DNA from: Glandiceps talaboti
Taxonomy: Eukaryota; Hemichordata; Enteropneusta; Spengelidae
Length of the DNA: 64,000 nt
Assembly: GCF_964340395.1 (NCBI RefSeq)
Contig: NC_135555.1
Span: 16,402,246 to 16,466,245, forward strand
Direction: 5' to 3'
The stretch's first letter is position 1, and the number at the start of each line of letters is the position of its first letter. Below the pieces are notes generated by a model. That model worked only from the letters and a program-made list of their open reading frames with translations, was not told the origin of the DNA and searched no databases. The position numbers and the translations under genes are program-made. Below are positions 24,510-34,800 of the stretch, one piece after another.

Positions 24510-25735
24510 TACTGAACACCACTCATCATTTCTGGATCCCCCTCCCTATTTCTGGTGTGGATGCACCCCATTTCTGAATGCCCCTCACTATTTCAGGATT
24601 TCTCTCAGTACTTATGAATATCCACATTATTCATGAAAACCCCTACTTTCTCTGAACACCCCCTTCCCATTTCTAAATTCCCTTCATTATTTCTGGAAAC
24701 GCCTTGCGATTTCTGGACACCTCTCATCATTTCTGAATACCCCTCACTATTTCTGAACACCCCTTACTATCAATGAATACCGCTACCATTTATGAATGTC
24801 CCTCAATGTTTATGAATACTCCACTGTTTATTAATAGCGCTCCTAATTTCCAAAGTCCCCTTCTACTATAAATGAAACCCCCCCCCACTATTTATGAATA
24901 CCCCCACTATCTTTGAATACCCCTCAATTTGTATGAATACTCGAATCCATTATTTATGAATACCCCTCAATGTTTATGAAAAACCCTCAATATTTATGAA
25001 TACCCCTTAATTTTTCTGGACACCCCTTACTACTTATGAATAACCCTCACTATTTATAACACCCCTTTTTTATCAACGAATACCCCTCACTCTTCATGAA
25101 TACCCCTCAGTCTTAACGAATACCCCTCACACTTCATGAATACCCCTCACACTTCATGAATACCCCTCACGCTTCATGAATACCCCTCACTATCAATGAA
25201 TACCCCTGTCTTAATGAATACCCCTCACACTTCATGAATACCCCTCACTGTCAATGAATACCCCTGTCTTAATGAATACCCCTCACACTTCATGAATACC
25301 CCTCACACTTCATGAATACCCCTCACACTTCATGAATACTCCTCACTGTCAATGAATACCCCTCACTCTTAATGAATACCCCTCACTCTCAATGAATACC
25401 CCTCACTCTTAATGAATACCCCTCACTCTTAATGAATACCCTGACTTTTAATGATTGCCCCTCACTCTTAATGAATACCCCTCATGCATAATGATTGCCC
25501 CTCACGCTTAATGAATACCCTCACTGTCAATAAATACCCTGTTATCATCCTAAAAATATTTCAACAGAATTCCCCTTGAATAAGTATGAATACCTCTTGC
25601 TATCAAAGAGTAGCCCATAATTTCCGAACACCCCTCGCTATTTCTGAATACCCCTCACTATTTCTGGATACCCCTCATTTCTGAAACCCCTCCCCCCTCA
25701 CGCATTCTGAATATCCTTCAATATTACTGAATACG
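24510..25735. repeat. 20-bp minisatellite, block 1
   Basis: Unit tgaatacccctcactcttaa, best preserved at 25070-25510, where 20-base copies run head to tail (cacttcatgaatacccctca and variants). It becomes looser toward both ends, where tatttctg or tatttatg replaces the variable half. At 20 bases each, the span corresponds to roughly sixty units. The minus strand is G-rich (tgaggggtattca). Confidence 0.9.
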
Positions 25736-26029
25736 CTCATATTTTCATAATATCTTACGTTTCAGTGCAGACCATTTTAATCCGCTTGGTTTTCAAATAA
25801 AATGTCATAAAAGCAGTTAATGATTTACGGCGATTTAAACCATCTGTCATGTATTTGCTTACTTTTAAAGATAAAACTCTAGGCAGAAGTCTTTCTTTAT
25901 GTACCACAAAGTATTATCAACATTTCCACATTTCAATTCCTTTCATCTCTGCCGTTAATCAAAGGTGTTAATATGACACGCGAAAGCATATCTGAAATCC
26001 CCCCCTTCCCCCTCCCCTCCCCCTCACCC

Positions 26030-26598
26030 ACTTACTGAATGCCATTCATCATTTCTGGCTACCCCTCACTATTTCTGGTGTGGATGCACCTCATTTCTGA
26101 ATACCCCCTCATTACCTATGAACATCCCATTATTTATAAATACTCCTCAAAATTTTAGAATACCCCTCACTATTTCTGAAAACCCCTCATTTTCTGGACA
26201 CCTCTCATTATTTAGGAATACCCTTCACTATTTATGAATACCAACCACCACTACTTCATGATACCCTTCAATAACCTTTGTTACCCCTCACTATTTCTTA
26301 TATTCATGAATACTGCTCACTATTTATGAATACCCCCACATCAGTTCAGAATACCCTCACTATTTCTAAATTCCTGTCGCTATTTATACCTTTTAGTATT
26401 TCTGGATACCCCTCAATATTTATTGATACACCCCACTATTAATAAATACTCCCAGATATTTCAGAAACCCCCCCCTCTCTTACTATCAATGACTACCCGA
26501 TTATTTGTGTATACCCCTCACTATATATGAACACCCCTAAGTATATGTGAATACCCCTCACTATTTCTGAACACCCCTCACTGTCCACGAATAACCCC
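26030..26598. repeat. 20-bp minisatellite, block 2 (degenerate)
   Basis: The same gaatacccctcactatttc theme as block 1, with irregular spacing and frequent substitutions. It ends near gaacacccctcactgtccac at 26590. Confidence 0.85.
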
Positions 26599-26895
26599 AT
26601 CTCTCTCTTTAACATATATCATATAGAAGTAAAATATTGTACGACACAGAGATTTAGTTTGTATACGTGTAGCATGTGAAAATGAAAAGATATGAAATCG
26701 ATTAATTTGTGTCGATTTATTGGGATTGTATCGACAAGAAAGATTGGGAAATACCCCACTAGTGTGATAAGAGGATTTGTCAACACTGTACCGCCGACAC
26801 GTCATACAAATACTGAAGTCGATTTCCTATGTTGTGTTATTAATCCTTACGTGTAAGCCCACCATATTGTAGGAATAAATGTAAATGGAATGTAA
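26599..26895. other. Short intergenic stretch, nothing identified
   Basis: About 300 bases between minisatellite block 2 and the TGTGTC array. No convincing gene or repeat is visible. Confidence 0.5.
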
Positions 26896-26934
26896 AGTGT
26901 CTGTGTCTGTGTCTGTGTCTGTGTCTGTGTCTGA
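26896..26934. repeat. (TGTGTC)6 microsatellite
   Basis: Six hexanucleotide units in tandem. Confidence 0.95.
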
Positions 26935-27021
26935 GGAGGGCGCGATGTCTTGATTATATAGGCAGATGAAAAGGTTCACAAATAAAACATACGAATGGCA
27001 TTGCATCTCCCTCCCCCATCT

Positions 27022-27240
27022 ATGTGTGTGTGTGTGTGTCTGTCTGTCTGTCTCTCTCTCTCTTTTACCCTCTGTCCCTCTGCCTCTCACTGTCCTTACC
27101 CCTTCTTTCTCACTTTCTCTCTCTCTCACTCACTCACTCACTCACTTTCTCTCTCACTTATTCATTCACTCACTCATTCACTCACTCACTCACTCACTCA
27201 CTCACTCACTCACTCACTCACTCACTCACTCACTCACTAT
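27022..27240. repeat. Compound (TG)n-(TCTG)n-(TC)n-(CACT)n microsatellite
   Basis: Successive simple-repeat tracts, ending in a long cactcact run at about 27126-27238. Overlapping frames in three registers (SLTHSLTH) are artefacts. Confidence 0.95.
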
Positions 27241-28116
27241 TTGCAAGCAAACATATCGCAGAACTATTGCTCCCGCAAAGGATGAGTTCTGTTCGATAGC
27301 ATGTCACGTAAACACTAGCTGTGCAGCGGTCTTTTGCGCATCTTGACACCATTTCCATAAAATTGCAGAAAGTTGAAACACCGTAGTAAGATTGTTATGG
27401 CCTTGTTAAAAAGTGTATCGGGCAGGTTATTCAAAAACACTACATCTCCCAACCAATGGCCGCAACTCTTACAATTTGTGCGTACGAGAAATAGACTTTT
27501 TAAATGCGAAAAAATCCCTGACTATGCCAATGACATATGCGTATTGCAGACTGATGTTGTCTCTGTACTACGGCCTTAGAGTAGGGTTTAGGTCAAATAC
27601 CTCCGAATCGAAACGTAGAATTCGAGAATGGAAAGTAGAGGAAAGCGCCCTCTGTGTTGAGAATGGCACAAACGGAAGGACACAAAGCAAAATCCCCACA
27701 AGCGCGCGTAACTCTAGATGTACTCCCGTGTAGCTTCGCTGTTACTCGCTTCTCTGGTACAACGATATACCTAGATTTTTCAGAAGTACACTCTGCCGAG
27801 TTACTCAGTGTAGAGAGTTACATCGGAAGTACACTTCGTTCCGTAACTGAGAGTTGGAGTTACGGAGCACAACTTTCTGCTCTGTTACTGCATGGAACTA
27901 TTGTACTTCCATGGTTACTGCGTGTAGGCGTACCGCTAGTGCACAGGCATTTGTTTCCCGAGTTATGTCTCAGAATATTTCTATCAGAATACAATAAAAT
28001 GTCGATAATATCGTTAATATTGACGTATGTAGCCAACTATATATGAAAGGGATAAAATTACACTTGTTTCTGTGATCGCGCAGGTTCACTCACTGCGAAA
28101 GAAATTCACTCACCGC

Positions 28117-28118
<2 letters not shown>
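27241..28118. other. Intergenic DNA upstream of GAS8, unassigned ORF
   Basis: A plus-strand frame of 130 codons at 27654-28046 is the longest frame in this region not made of simple repeats. Its product is unknown to me, it has no clear signal peptide or domain, and frames of about 106 codons overlap it in another register. I keep it as an unsupported ORF. Confidence 0.3.
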
Positions 28119-28193
<75 letters not shown>

Positions 28194-28260
28194 GGAGGGG
28201 GGGTAGGTAGGGAGAGAGAGAGAGGGGGGAGAGAGGTAGGTTGGTAGGTAGATAGGTAGG

Positions 28261-28307
<47 letters not shown>

Positions 28308-28363
28308 GGAGGGAGGGGGAGGTAGGTAGGGAGAGAGAGAGGGGGGAGAGGTAGGTAGGTAGG

Positions 28364-28434
<71 letters not shown>

Positions 28435-28435
28435 A
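28119..28435. repeat. (GATA)n microsatellite with GGTA/GGGA interruptions
   Basis: Three gatagata runs (28119-28192, 28252-28306, 28363-28433) are separated by two similar ggagggggggtaggtaggga / gagagagagg inserts, making a repeated composite. The minus-strand YLSIYLSI frame is an artefact. Confidence 0.96.
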
Positions 28436-28755
28436 CTACTAACTATCAAACACACCAATAGAAACGTTAAATAAGGTATGAACGGAAAAATAATAAGAAG
28501 GATGACAGGAAAGAAGCAATGGAAAGTAAGGAAAATGGTGAAAAATAGAACAGAAATCACTTGCTGAAATATAATTAAAACTCTCAGTAAAATACTACAC
28601 TTATTCCAAGAAATTATATTGACAAAATAGAACGACAACATTTACATAACTTTGGCCGGCGGGGCTTCTTTTTCCATGGGGCAGATCCGATCCTGGGTAT
28701 TGAGTCTTGGTAAAGAGCGCCCCCAATGGTAAAATATGGAGAGAAAAAAGTACTG

Positions 28756-28763
28756 TGACGTCA
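28756..28763 (+). promoter_or_regulatory. CRE palindrome TGACGTCA
   Basis: Full 8-bp CREB/ATF consensus, 115 bases before the start codon. Chance occurrence is possible, but the position is typical of a functional CRE. Confidence 0.55.
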
Positions 28764-28793
28764 GTGTTCATCCGGGTACTGTGTTGACATCTC

Positions 28794-28807
28794 GTTTCCA
28801 AAACAAC
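28794..28807 (+). promoter_or_regulatory. RFX X-box-like site
   Basis: The sequence GTTTCCAAAACAAC fits the X-box pattern GTHNYYATRRNAAC at 13 of 14 positions (the central T is A). It ends 71 bases before the ATG, the usual distance for ciliary genes. RFX factors activate axonemal genes, and DRC4 is a nexin-dynein regulatory complex subunit, so the site makes functional sense. Confidence 0.65.
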
Positions 28808-28878
28808 GTTCGCCATTGTGTTACCAAGCGTTCGATAGACCCATAGCTAGTGAGTGACTGTCCCGAAAACTAGCCAAA

Positions 28879-28881
28879 ATG
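28879..28881 (+). CDS. GAS8: GAS8 coding exon 1: start codon only
   Basis: The sequence gccaaaATG is followed at once by the donor GTAAGT (28882), so exon 1 contributes the 5' UTR and methionine only. After splicing the context is aaaATGC, with purine at -3. Exon 2 has no ATG of its own before the conserved PPKKKK stretch, which supports this start. Confidence 0.85.
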
Positions 28882-31800
28882 GTAAGTATTTTATCTTAAT
28901 TTTGGAAGATGTGTAAACTGGCGTGAAAGAGGTTCATAAACTAATGAAATATCCTCATGGTTTAGCACAGAATGTGCAATATCTGACTAAATTTGTCTTG
29001 TATCGAAACAAACTTGAGTGTACATTTTCCATTCAAAGATGGCGGCGACCATACGTGTGTGTAGTTACCAGCTGAAGTTTGGTATGTTTACAAACATTTT
29101 GGAATGTAACGACAACAGCTATTTTTTGCTACTATTAAAGGAATCACACTTTTTAACTGGTAAATTTTCGTAACTGTACATTCTTGTATTTTTGCATTTT
29201 TTCACCGTTGCTTGCATATATTTCAATGGCATATTTTGTTGTCATTGGCATTGACTGAGTGAGTCGACGATGGACACTGCATCGATACGATACATCGAGT
29301 CGTTGATTAACCAATTGTCTCCAAAATATAGATCTACCCTCCCTTCAAAATAAAAGTATGCGAATGTAAAATATATTCACTAAAAATCTAATAAAGAGGG
29401 AACACGTCACATTAAAAAAAAAAATCACCATTTTTCGAAAAGGTCGTTTGTACAGACAAGTATATTTATGTTGTTCAAGTTGCTAAGATTTTGGAATGTC
29501 AGACAGACTGAGTGAATCTTACTAAACTTGTATGAATTCCCATACCATGTATTATCATTTTGGTGAGGAACTGCAATAAAATACCAGTGGAAGCACCAAA
29601 CTAAGGTATATTTTACCTACAGTGTACTTGTGGTGCCACAGGTACCAATTACACAACTACATGATACATGTAGAATAAAAGTGGCAACACAAGATAACAT
29701 TCGTAATGTGTACAACATGTAACACAATACACATGTGTTGTTACTAAAGATAACTCAATTGTCATCATTATAATTATATCAAAAATATTCAATTCAATAA
29801 AAAATATTCCGGATAGTGAAAAATTTACATGTTGTGCTATTCACCCCCATTATGTGAAGTGGTACACAAGTGCCCAAAAAATATTTTCATGCTGCGCTGT
29901 AATGGCATTCTAGATGTTTTGGCACCTGACTGTTTTGGCCCTAGTCATTTCAGCACTAGTGCCCCAAGATGTTTCAGCGCCCCATACCAAGATGATTCTG
30001 CATGTCACTTCCCAAGACAAATCGGCACTATTAATTAAATGTTGTGGTCCTTCTTTCATAAACTAACCTACATGGTAACTTAACCATCTTGGGTAGGTAG
30101 GTAGGTAAAAATGTCTTGGGTAGTAAGTAAGTGGTGCTGAAAAGTCTAGGGACGACGCCGAAATGGTCAGGTGCCAAAACGACCAGTTACTACAATAATG
30201 CCTGGAGACTTATACCAGTAGTTGGTAAATTGAATACATGTACATGTTAATATATTATTATATATACAATGTATATTGTATACATGGTGTATAACATCAT
30301 TTTCAAATAGGCTGTGCACAGATTTAGAAAATAGTCTCATTTCTGTGTATCATGACAACTTAGATTTGTTCTGAAGGAGTATGAACAAGATAAACCCTTG
30401 TACTGTCATGTGTGAGACAATCACATTTGAAAATGATATGTGTAGAAGTCTTTAGAACATGATTTATACTGTTCACTATTTACAAATCTTTTCCTTACAG
30501 TACAACAATCCTAACTGAGAATTCTTGGTACCTGCAATAAAATATTACTACCTAGGCGCATCATAAAAATAATGAACATTCGGTTTCTTGGTTGACAGAC
30601 ACCATAACGTCCACTCCACGTGCTTCACATGCGTTACTATAGGCACATGTGAGAAGAAGTCAACCTTCTTGTTCTATTTTGACCCCTCTAGGATGAGTTA
30701 AAATGCTGTTGCAGGTACCGAGAATTATTCACACTATTCATAAATATATAAATATTTATAAATATAGAAGGAGAATAACAAAAATGTCAACTGTTATTTC
30801 CATTTCTCTAGCCGCCCAAAAAGAAGAAGAGTGGGAAAGGGAAGAAGGGTAAAGGAAAAAAGAAGTCAGCGAAGTCTAAAACCCCAACAGTTATTGATGG
30901 CATTTCAACAGAAGAGATGAGTAAAGAGCAAGTAAGTTGAACTTTTGTATATAAGGATCCCTTCAAAGTGACAGAAGCTGAGTGAAAAATGTGTACATTA
31001 TATCAACCTCAGTTGATTTTATAAACTGATTTTAATGTCTATGTATGCTTTCTATAACATTGCACTTGTCTTCTGTTGTTATGAAAACAGATGATTGCAT
31101 AGATTTCTTGAACATTTTTCGATATGTATGATGAATTATTATATCTATGGATCCTTTATAAATTATATCTAATTCTTGATACTTGGTTTGAGTTCAGTTA
31201 ATTGCAAGTTGTGGCTAAGTGTACTCCAGTAAGTACAATACTATGAGTAATCTTATAAATATGCAGCATAAACTATATGCCAAAAAAACAAGATGTAAAC
31301 TCAGCTTGTGCCCCTTTAATGATAGACTGTTTTATCATTTTATGCTGACCTGTATTGCCACCTTATTTTTTTCCAAGCTGTAGAATTCACTTGGTGCAAG
31401 CAATGTGTTCAGTGTCCACTATATGTATGTAGTGGTGCAATCATTGCTGGCAATGAGCAATTAACAAGAGTGTTTACAATACAATAACACACCTTTCAGT
31501 ATACTGCCCTCATCAGGATCAAGTACCGTTAAAAAGATGTATATGTAGCTGTGGCAGGACCAGGGTCCATACATTCTATTAACACTCCCCCCCCCCCCCC
31601 CAAGAAAAAAAAAGAGCTTGGGTTCATATATGTCATTGTATTTTGGGGGTCCATCCATCTGAGATTTGAAGAATACCTAGCTGAATCTCAATATAGTGGC
31701 CCTGTCAGCAATACAAATTATAGGATTTTCTATGAGTCTATTGGCTCAGTCTACAGTAGAAAGTCTTAGAGTCCTTCTAAGTTCTACGAGTTCAAAATTA

Positions 31801-34800
31801 ACAGTAGTCCTGTATCCACAGACTACCAATTCTTGTCATGGGGCTACCATAATTTGCAGCTGGTAGCCCACTCAGGCTGCTATGTAGTATTGATTATGGG
31901 ATGGTTTAAAGGCTGGGAGATTTACTGATATGAAAGTCTTTTAATAGCATACATATTTCCAATAGAGGAACTCTATTTTCAGTTCAGAAATATAGGACTA
32001 TTGGTCACCATCCTTGGACTACCAATTTCTGAAATCGGTTACGGGTAGTCCACTAGAACTACCAAAAAAAAAGAGAGTTAACTTCAAGCCCTGTATGGGT
32101 CTATACTTTCTGACTCACTAGCTTGTTGTTGTATTTGTAATTGCATATAATTAACTCTGGGGTCTACCAATCTGCAGTCTTTTTACCATCTGTTGTACCA
32201 GTATCTTCAATACCTTACAACTTACATGTTCTTCTTTCTGTTTTTTTGTGTAGCTTGAGGAGCATATTGTCAGGTTACGTGAAGAATTAGATCGTGAGAG
32301 AGAAGAGAGAAACTACTTTCAGTTGGAGAGAGATAAAGTGAATACATTCTGGGAGATCACTAAGAGACAACTTGAGGAAAGCAGGGCTGAACTCCGAAAC
32401 AAAGACAGAGAGATGGAAGACGCAGAGGAAAGACATCAAGTTGAAATTAAGGTTGGTTTTTGAATAGTAATGAGATTGACTTAACTTTGACCTTTTGGAT
32501 AGCAGAAAGATTAGTTCAGCTTTGACCTTTTGGATAGCTGTCAGATTAGTTCAATGTTGACCTTTTGAATAACTAGATTGAGTCAACTTTGACCTTTTGA
32601 ATTGCTACTTACCTTAGGTTAGTTTGTGTTTGTATGTACCAACAACATGTTACTTATCATTTAAATGAAACTTGAGGACAATTTCACCAACACCATAAGA
32701 ATAGTGAACCCAGTATGCGGTAAACTACATTTCATGTACTTGAACAGAGTATGAATTGCCAAGGGCCTTATGCTAAAATTCCACCAAATGGAAGATTTAG
32801 GAGCAATGCATGTAGTGTTGTTGGTTGTGGAATGTTGATAGATTTGATCACAAGCTGTGTGCCTTTAATTTGATGCTTCACTGGTGGCACCATGCACAGC
32901 AATTTCTTGTGTCTGATAAACAAAAATGTAATATTCCCCAATTCCATGCTATACATCTGGTGGTGAGTCATGAGAAATCCTAGTTTTTAGCATGATGAGC
33001 CATGTTACATACACACACAGCAAGTACAACTACTTACATAGAAAACAAGAAAAAATAATGTATTTGTAAGAAGAAAAAATTTTTAATGAAAATTAATGAC
33101 TTTTTAAAAGACTTCTCTAACAAAAACAAAAAAACTATTACTCTCTCTCTCTTACAGGTCTACAAACAGAAAGTCAAACATTTGCTGTATGAACACCAGA
33201 ATAATATTTCAGAACTCAAAGCAGAAAGTGCTGTTGCTTTGAAACTGGCGCAAGACGAACACAGAGGCAATGAATCTGATTTGAGAAAAGATAAGCGCAG
33301 TCTCAAAGTAACGCTAAAAGAACACGAACTTTCACATGAAGACGTTGTCAAGAATTTGAAAATGGTGAGTACGCAACTTTATCGAAAATTTATTTTTAGA
33401 TTTGAAATAAAATGATTTCAGTAATACGCAGGAACCATTGTGAAATAAGATATAAAATATAAAATTTAGAATCAAAACTGTTTAAGCAAAATATTTCTGA
33501 AGTATTCTTTCAACGAAAGGCCTGTTGTGAGATCAAAGAAACTCCTAGCATTTGTGTATTTCGCATTATACCTCACCCTTGTATACAGCAAGCCTCTTCT
33601 ACAAATGTAAGTCAGCTTACCAATTTTTATAACTCTAATTTCAAGAGGTCACACAATGCAGGGTTGGTGAAAATGACTTTTTCTGGGTTCCCTAAGCATG
33701 AAAAATTGTAGCTAGGATAAAATCATACTGGGCTTTGTTCATTTTTAATTTGCATCAAATTGTACTATTTTTGTGAAACATCCTGCGACTCTCTATCATT
33801 TTGTGGGGTGAACCCTGAAAGACGTTTTGCAGAAAATGGTATCAAGGTAGAGTAGATAGAAACCATATTATGCATCTCCCAGAAGAGTCAGTCTTCCATT
33901 TACAATAATGACACTGAACTTGAATTTGTTATACATAGAAACAAGATGAGGAGGTGACACAGCTTCGCAACGACTTTGAGAGGGAGGCCCGTGAAATTGA
34001 AGCCAAGTACGAGAAGAAGATGAGAATGTTGAGAGATGAACTGGAGCTGAGGAGGAAAACAGAAATTCATGAAATTGAAGAAAGAAAGAACGGTCAAATC
34101 AACACTTTGATGAAAAATCATGAGAAGGCATTTAGTGATATCAAGAATTATTATAATGATATTACACTTAATAACTTGGCACTTATTAATTCACTCAAGG
34201 TAAGTTAGCTTTCTTTTTATAAGTGCAACTTTGGGTGGATCTCTTAAAGTAATGACTTGAACAGTCAGGGTTGATTATTCACATGGCACTTGCAGATGCT
34301 ATGTATTGCTGGGCCTGGGTGACTTGGGATAGATGATTGTCTGAGTGGAAAAGCCTTGATAGTTCCACTGTGACGTGATAGCAAGCATGTAATATTATAG
34401 CTCTGTCACATAGCCTAAAACTTGAATGGATGTCTGTAGAAATGAGTGGCTGTGTGGTTGTATTTACCTGTGTATTTGTCTGTTTAAAAAATCACTGGGA
34501 GCTATTAAAATCCTTGACACAAAAAAATAGTTGAAGAAAAAAAAGTTAGGTTTCTTGTCACATGTGATTATTTATGGGGGGGGGGGGGCATGAGAGTACA
34601 AATTTCATTTGGTAATCTGTTTTGCGTGCAGTTGTTAGTGGGTTGTAGTGAAACATCTTGTATGTTTGTACATTGAGTATTTAATAATGAAATCATAATG
34701 AGAAAGATTGTATGTCAAATATGTGTGTTCATACAATGCCGCTATGACATAATTATAGTAAATTATTCCTGTCTTGACCACTGCTAAGTGTAGTACGTAT

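Larger units (their letters stand above)
24165..26600. repeat. 1.56-kb tandem duplication carrying a minisatellite
   Basis: The flank 24200-24480 (cattttaatccacccggttt, acggcgatttaaa, ttacttttagataaaactct, ttcctttcatctctgcagtt, aatcaaaggtgt) recurs at 25760-25990 in the same order, offset 1562 bases. In both copies it runs into C-rich sequence and then into gaatacccctca-type minisatellite. The second copy is shorter (ends near 26600) and more diverged. Confidence 0.85.
28690..28878 (+). promoter_or_regulatory. GAS8/DRC4 promoter and 5' UTR region
   Basis: The ~190 bases before the start codon hold, in order, a forward CCAAT (28723-28727), a perfect CRE palindrome TGACGTCA (28756-28763) and an X-box-like dyad (28794-28807). 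No TATA box is evident and the transcription start is not determined. The arrangement fits the promoter of a motile-cilium gene. Confidence 0.6.
28882..30811 (+). other. GAS8 intron 1 (1.93 kb)
   Basis: Bounded by GTAAGT and ctctAG. It contains two inverted-repeat structures (29917-30179 and 30520-30726) and otherwise AT-rich unique sequence. Confidence 0.85.

Noticed and set aside
26578-26805. Minus-strand 75-codon frame
   Set aside because: No family resemblance, and it overlaps the minisatellite edge.
28090-28641. 183-codon minus-strand frame rich in YLSIYLSI
   Set aside because: Encoded by the (GATA)n microsatellite.
28601-28816. Minus-strand 71-codon frame antisense to the GAS8 promoter (MANVVLETRC)
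   Set aside because: It runs into the X-box and 5' UTR region, has no recognisable domain, and is short enough to be chance. A divergent gene was considered but not supported.
33160-33351. Minus-strand frames over GAS8 exons 4, 5 and 8 (33160-33351, 33900-34121, 36310-36516)
   Set aside because: Shadows of the plus-strand coding exons, which match GAS8 in detail.
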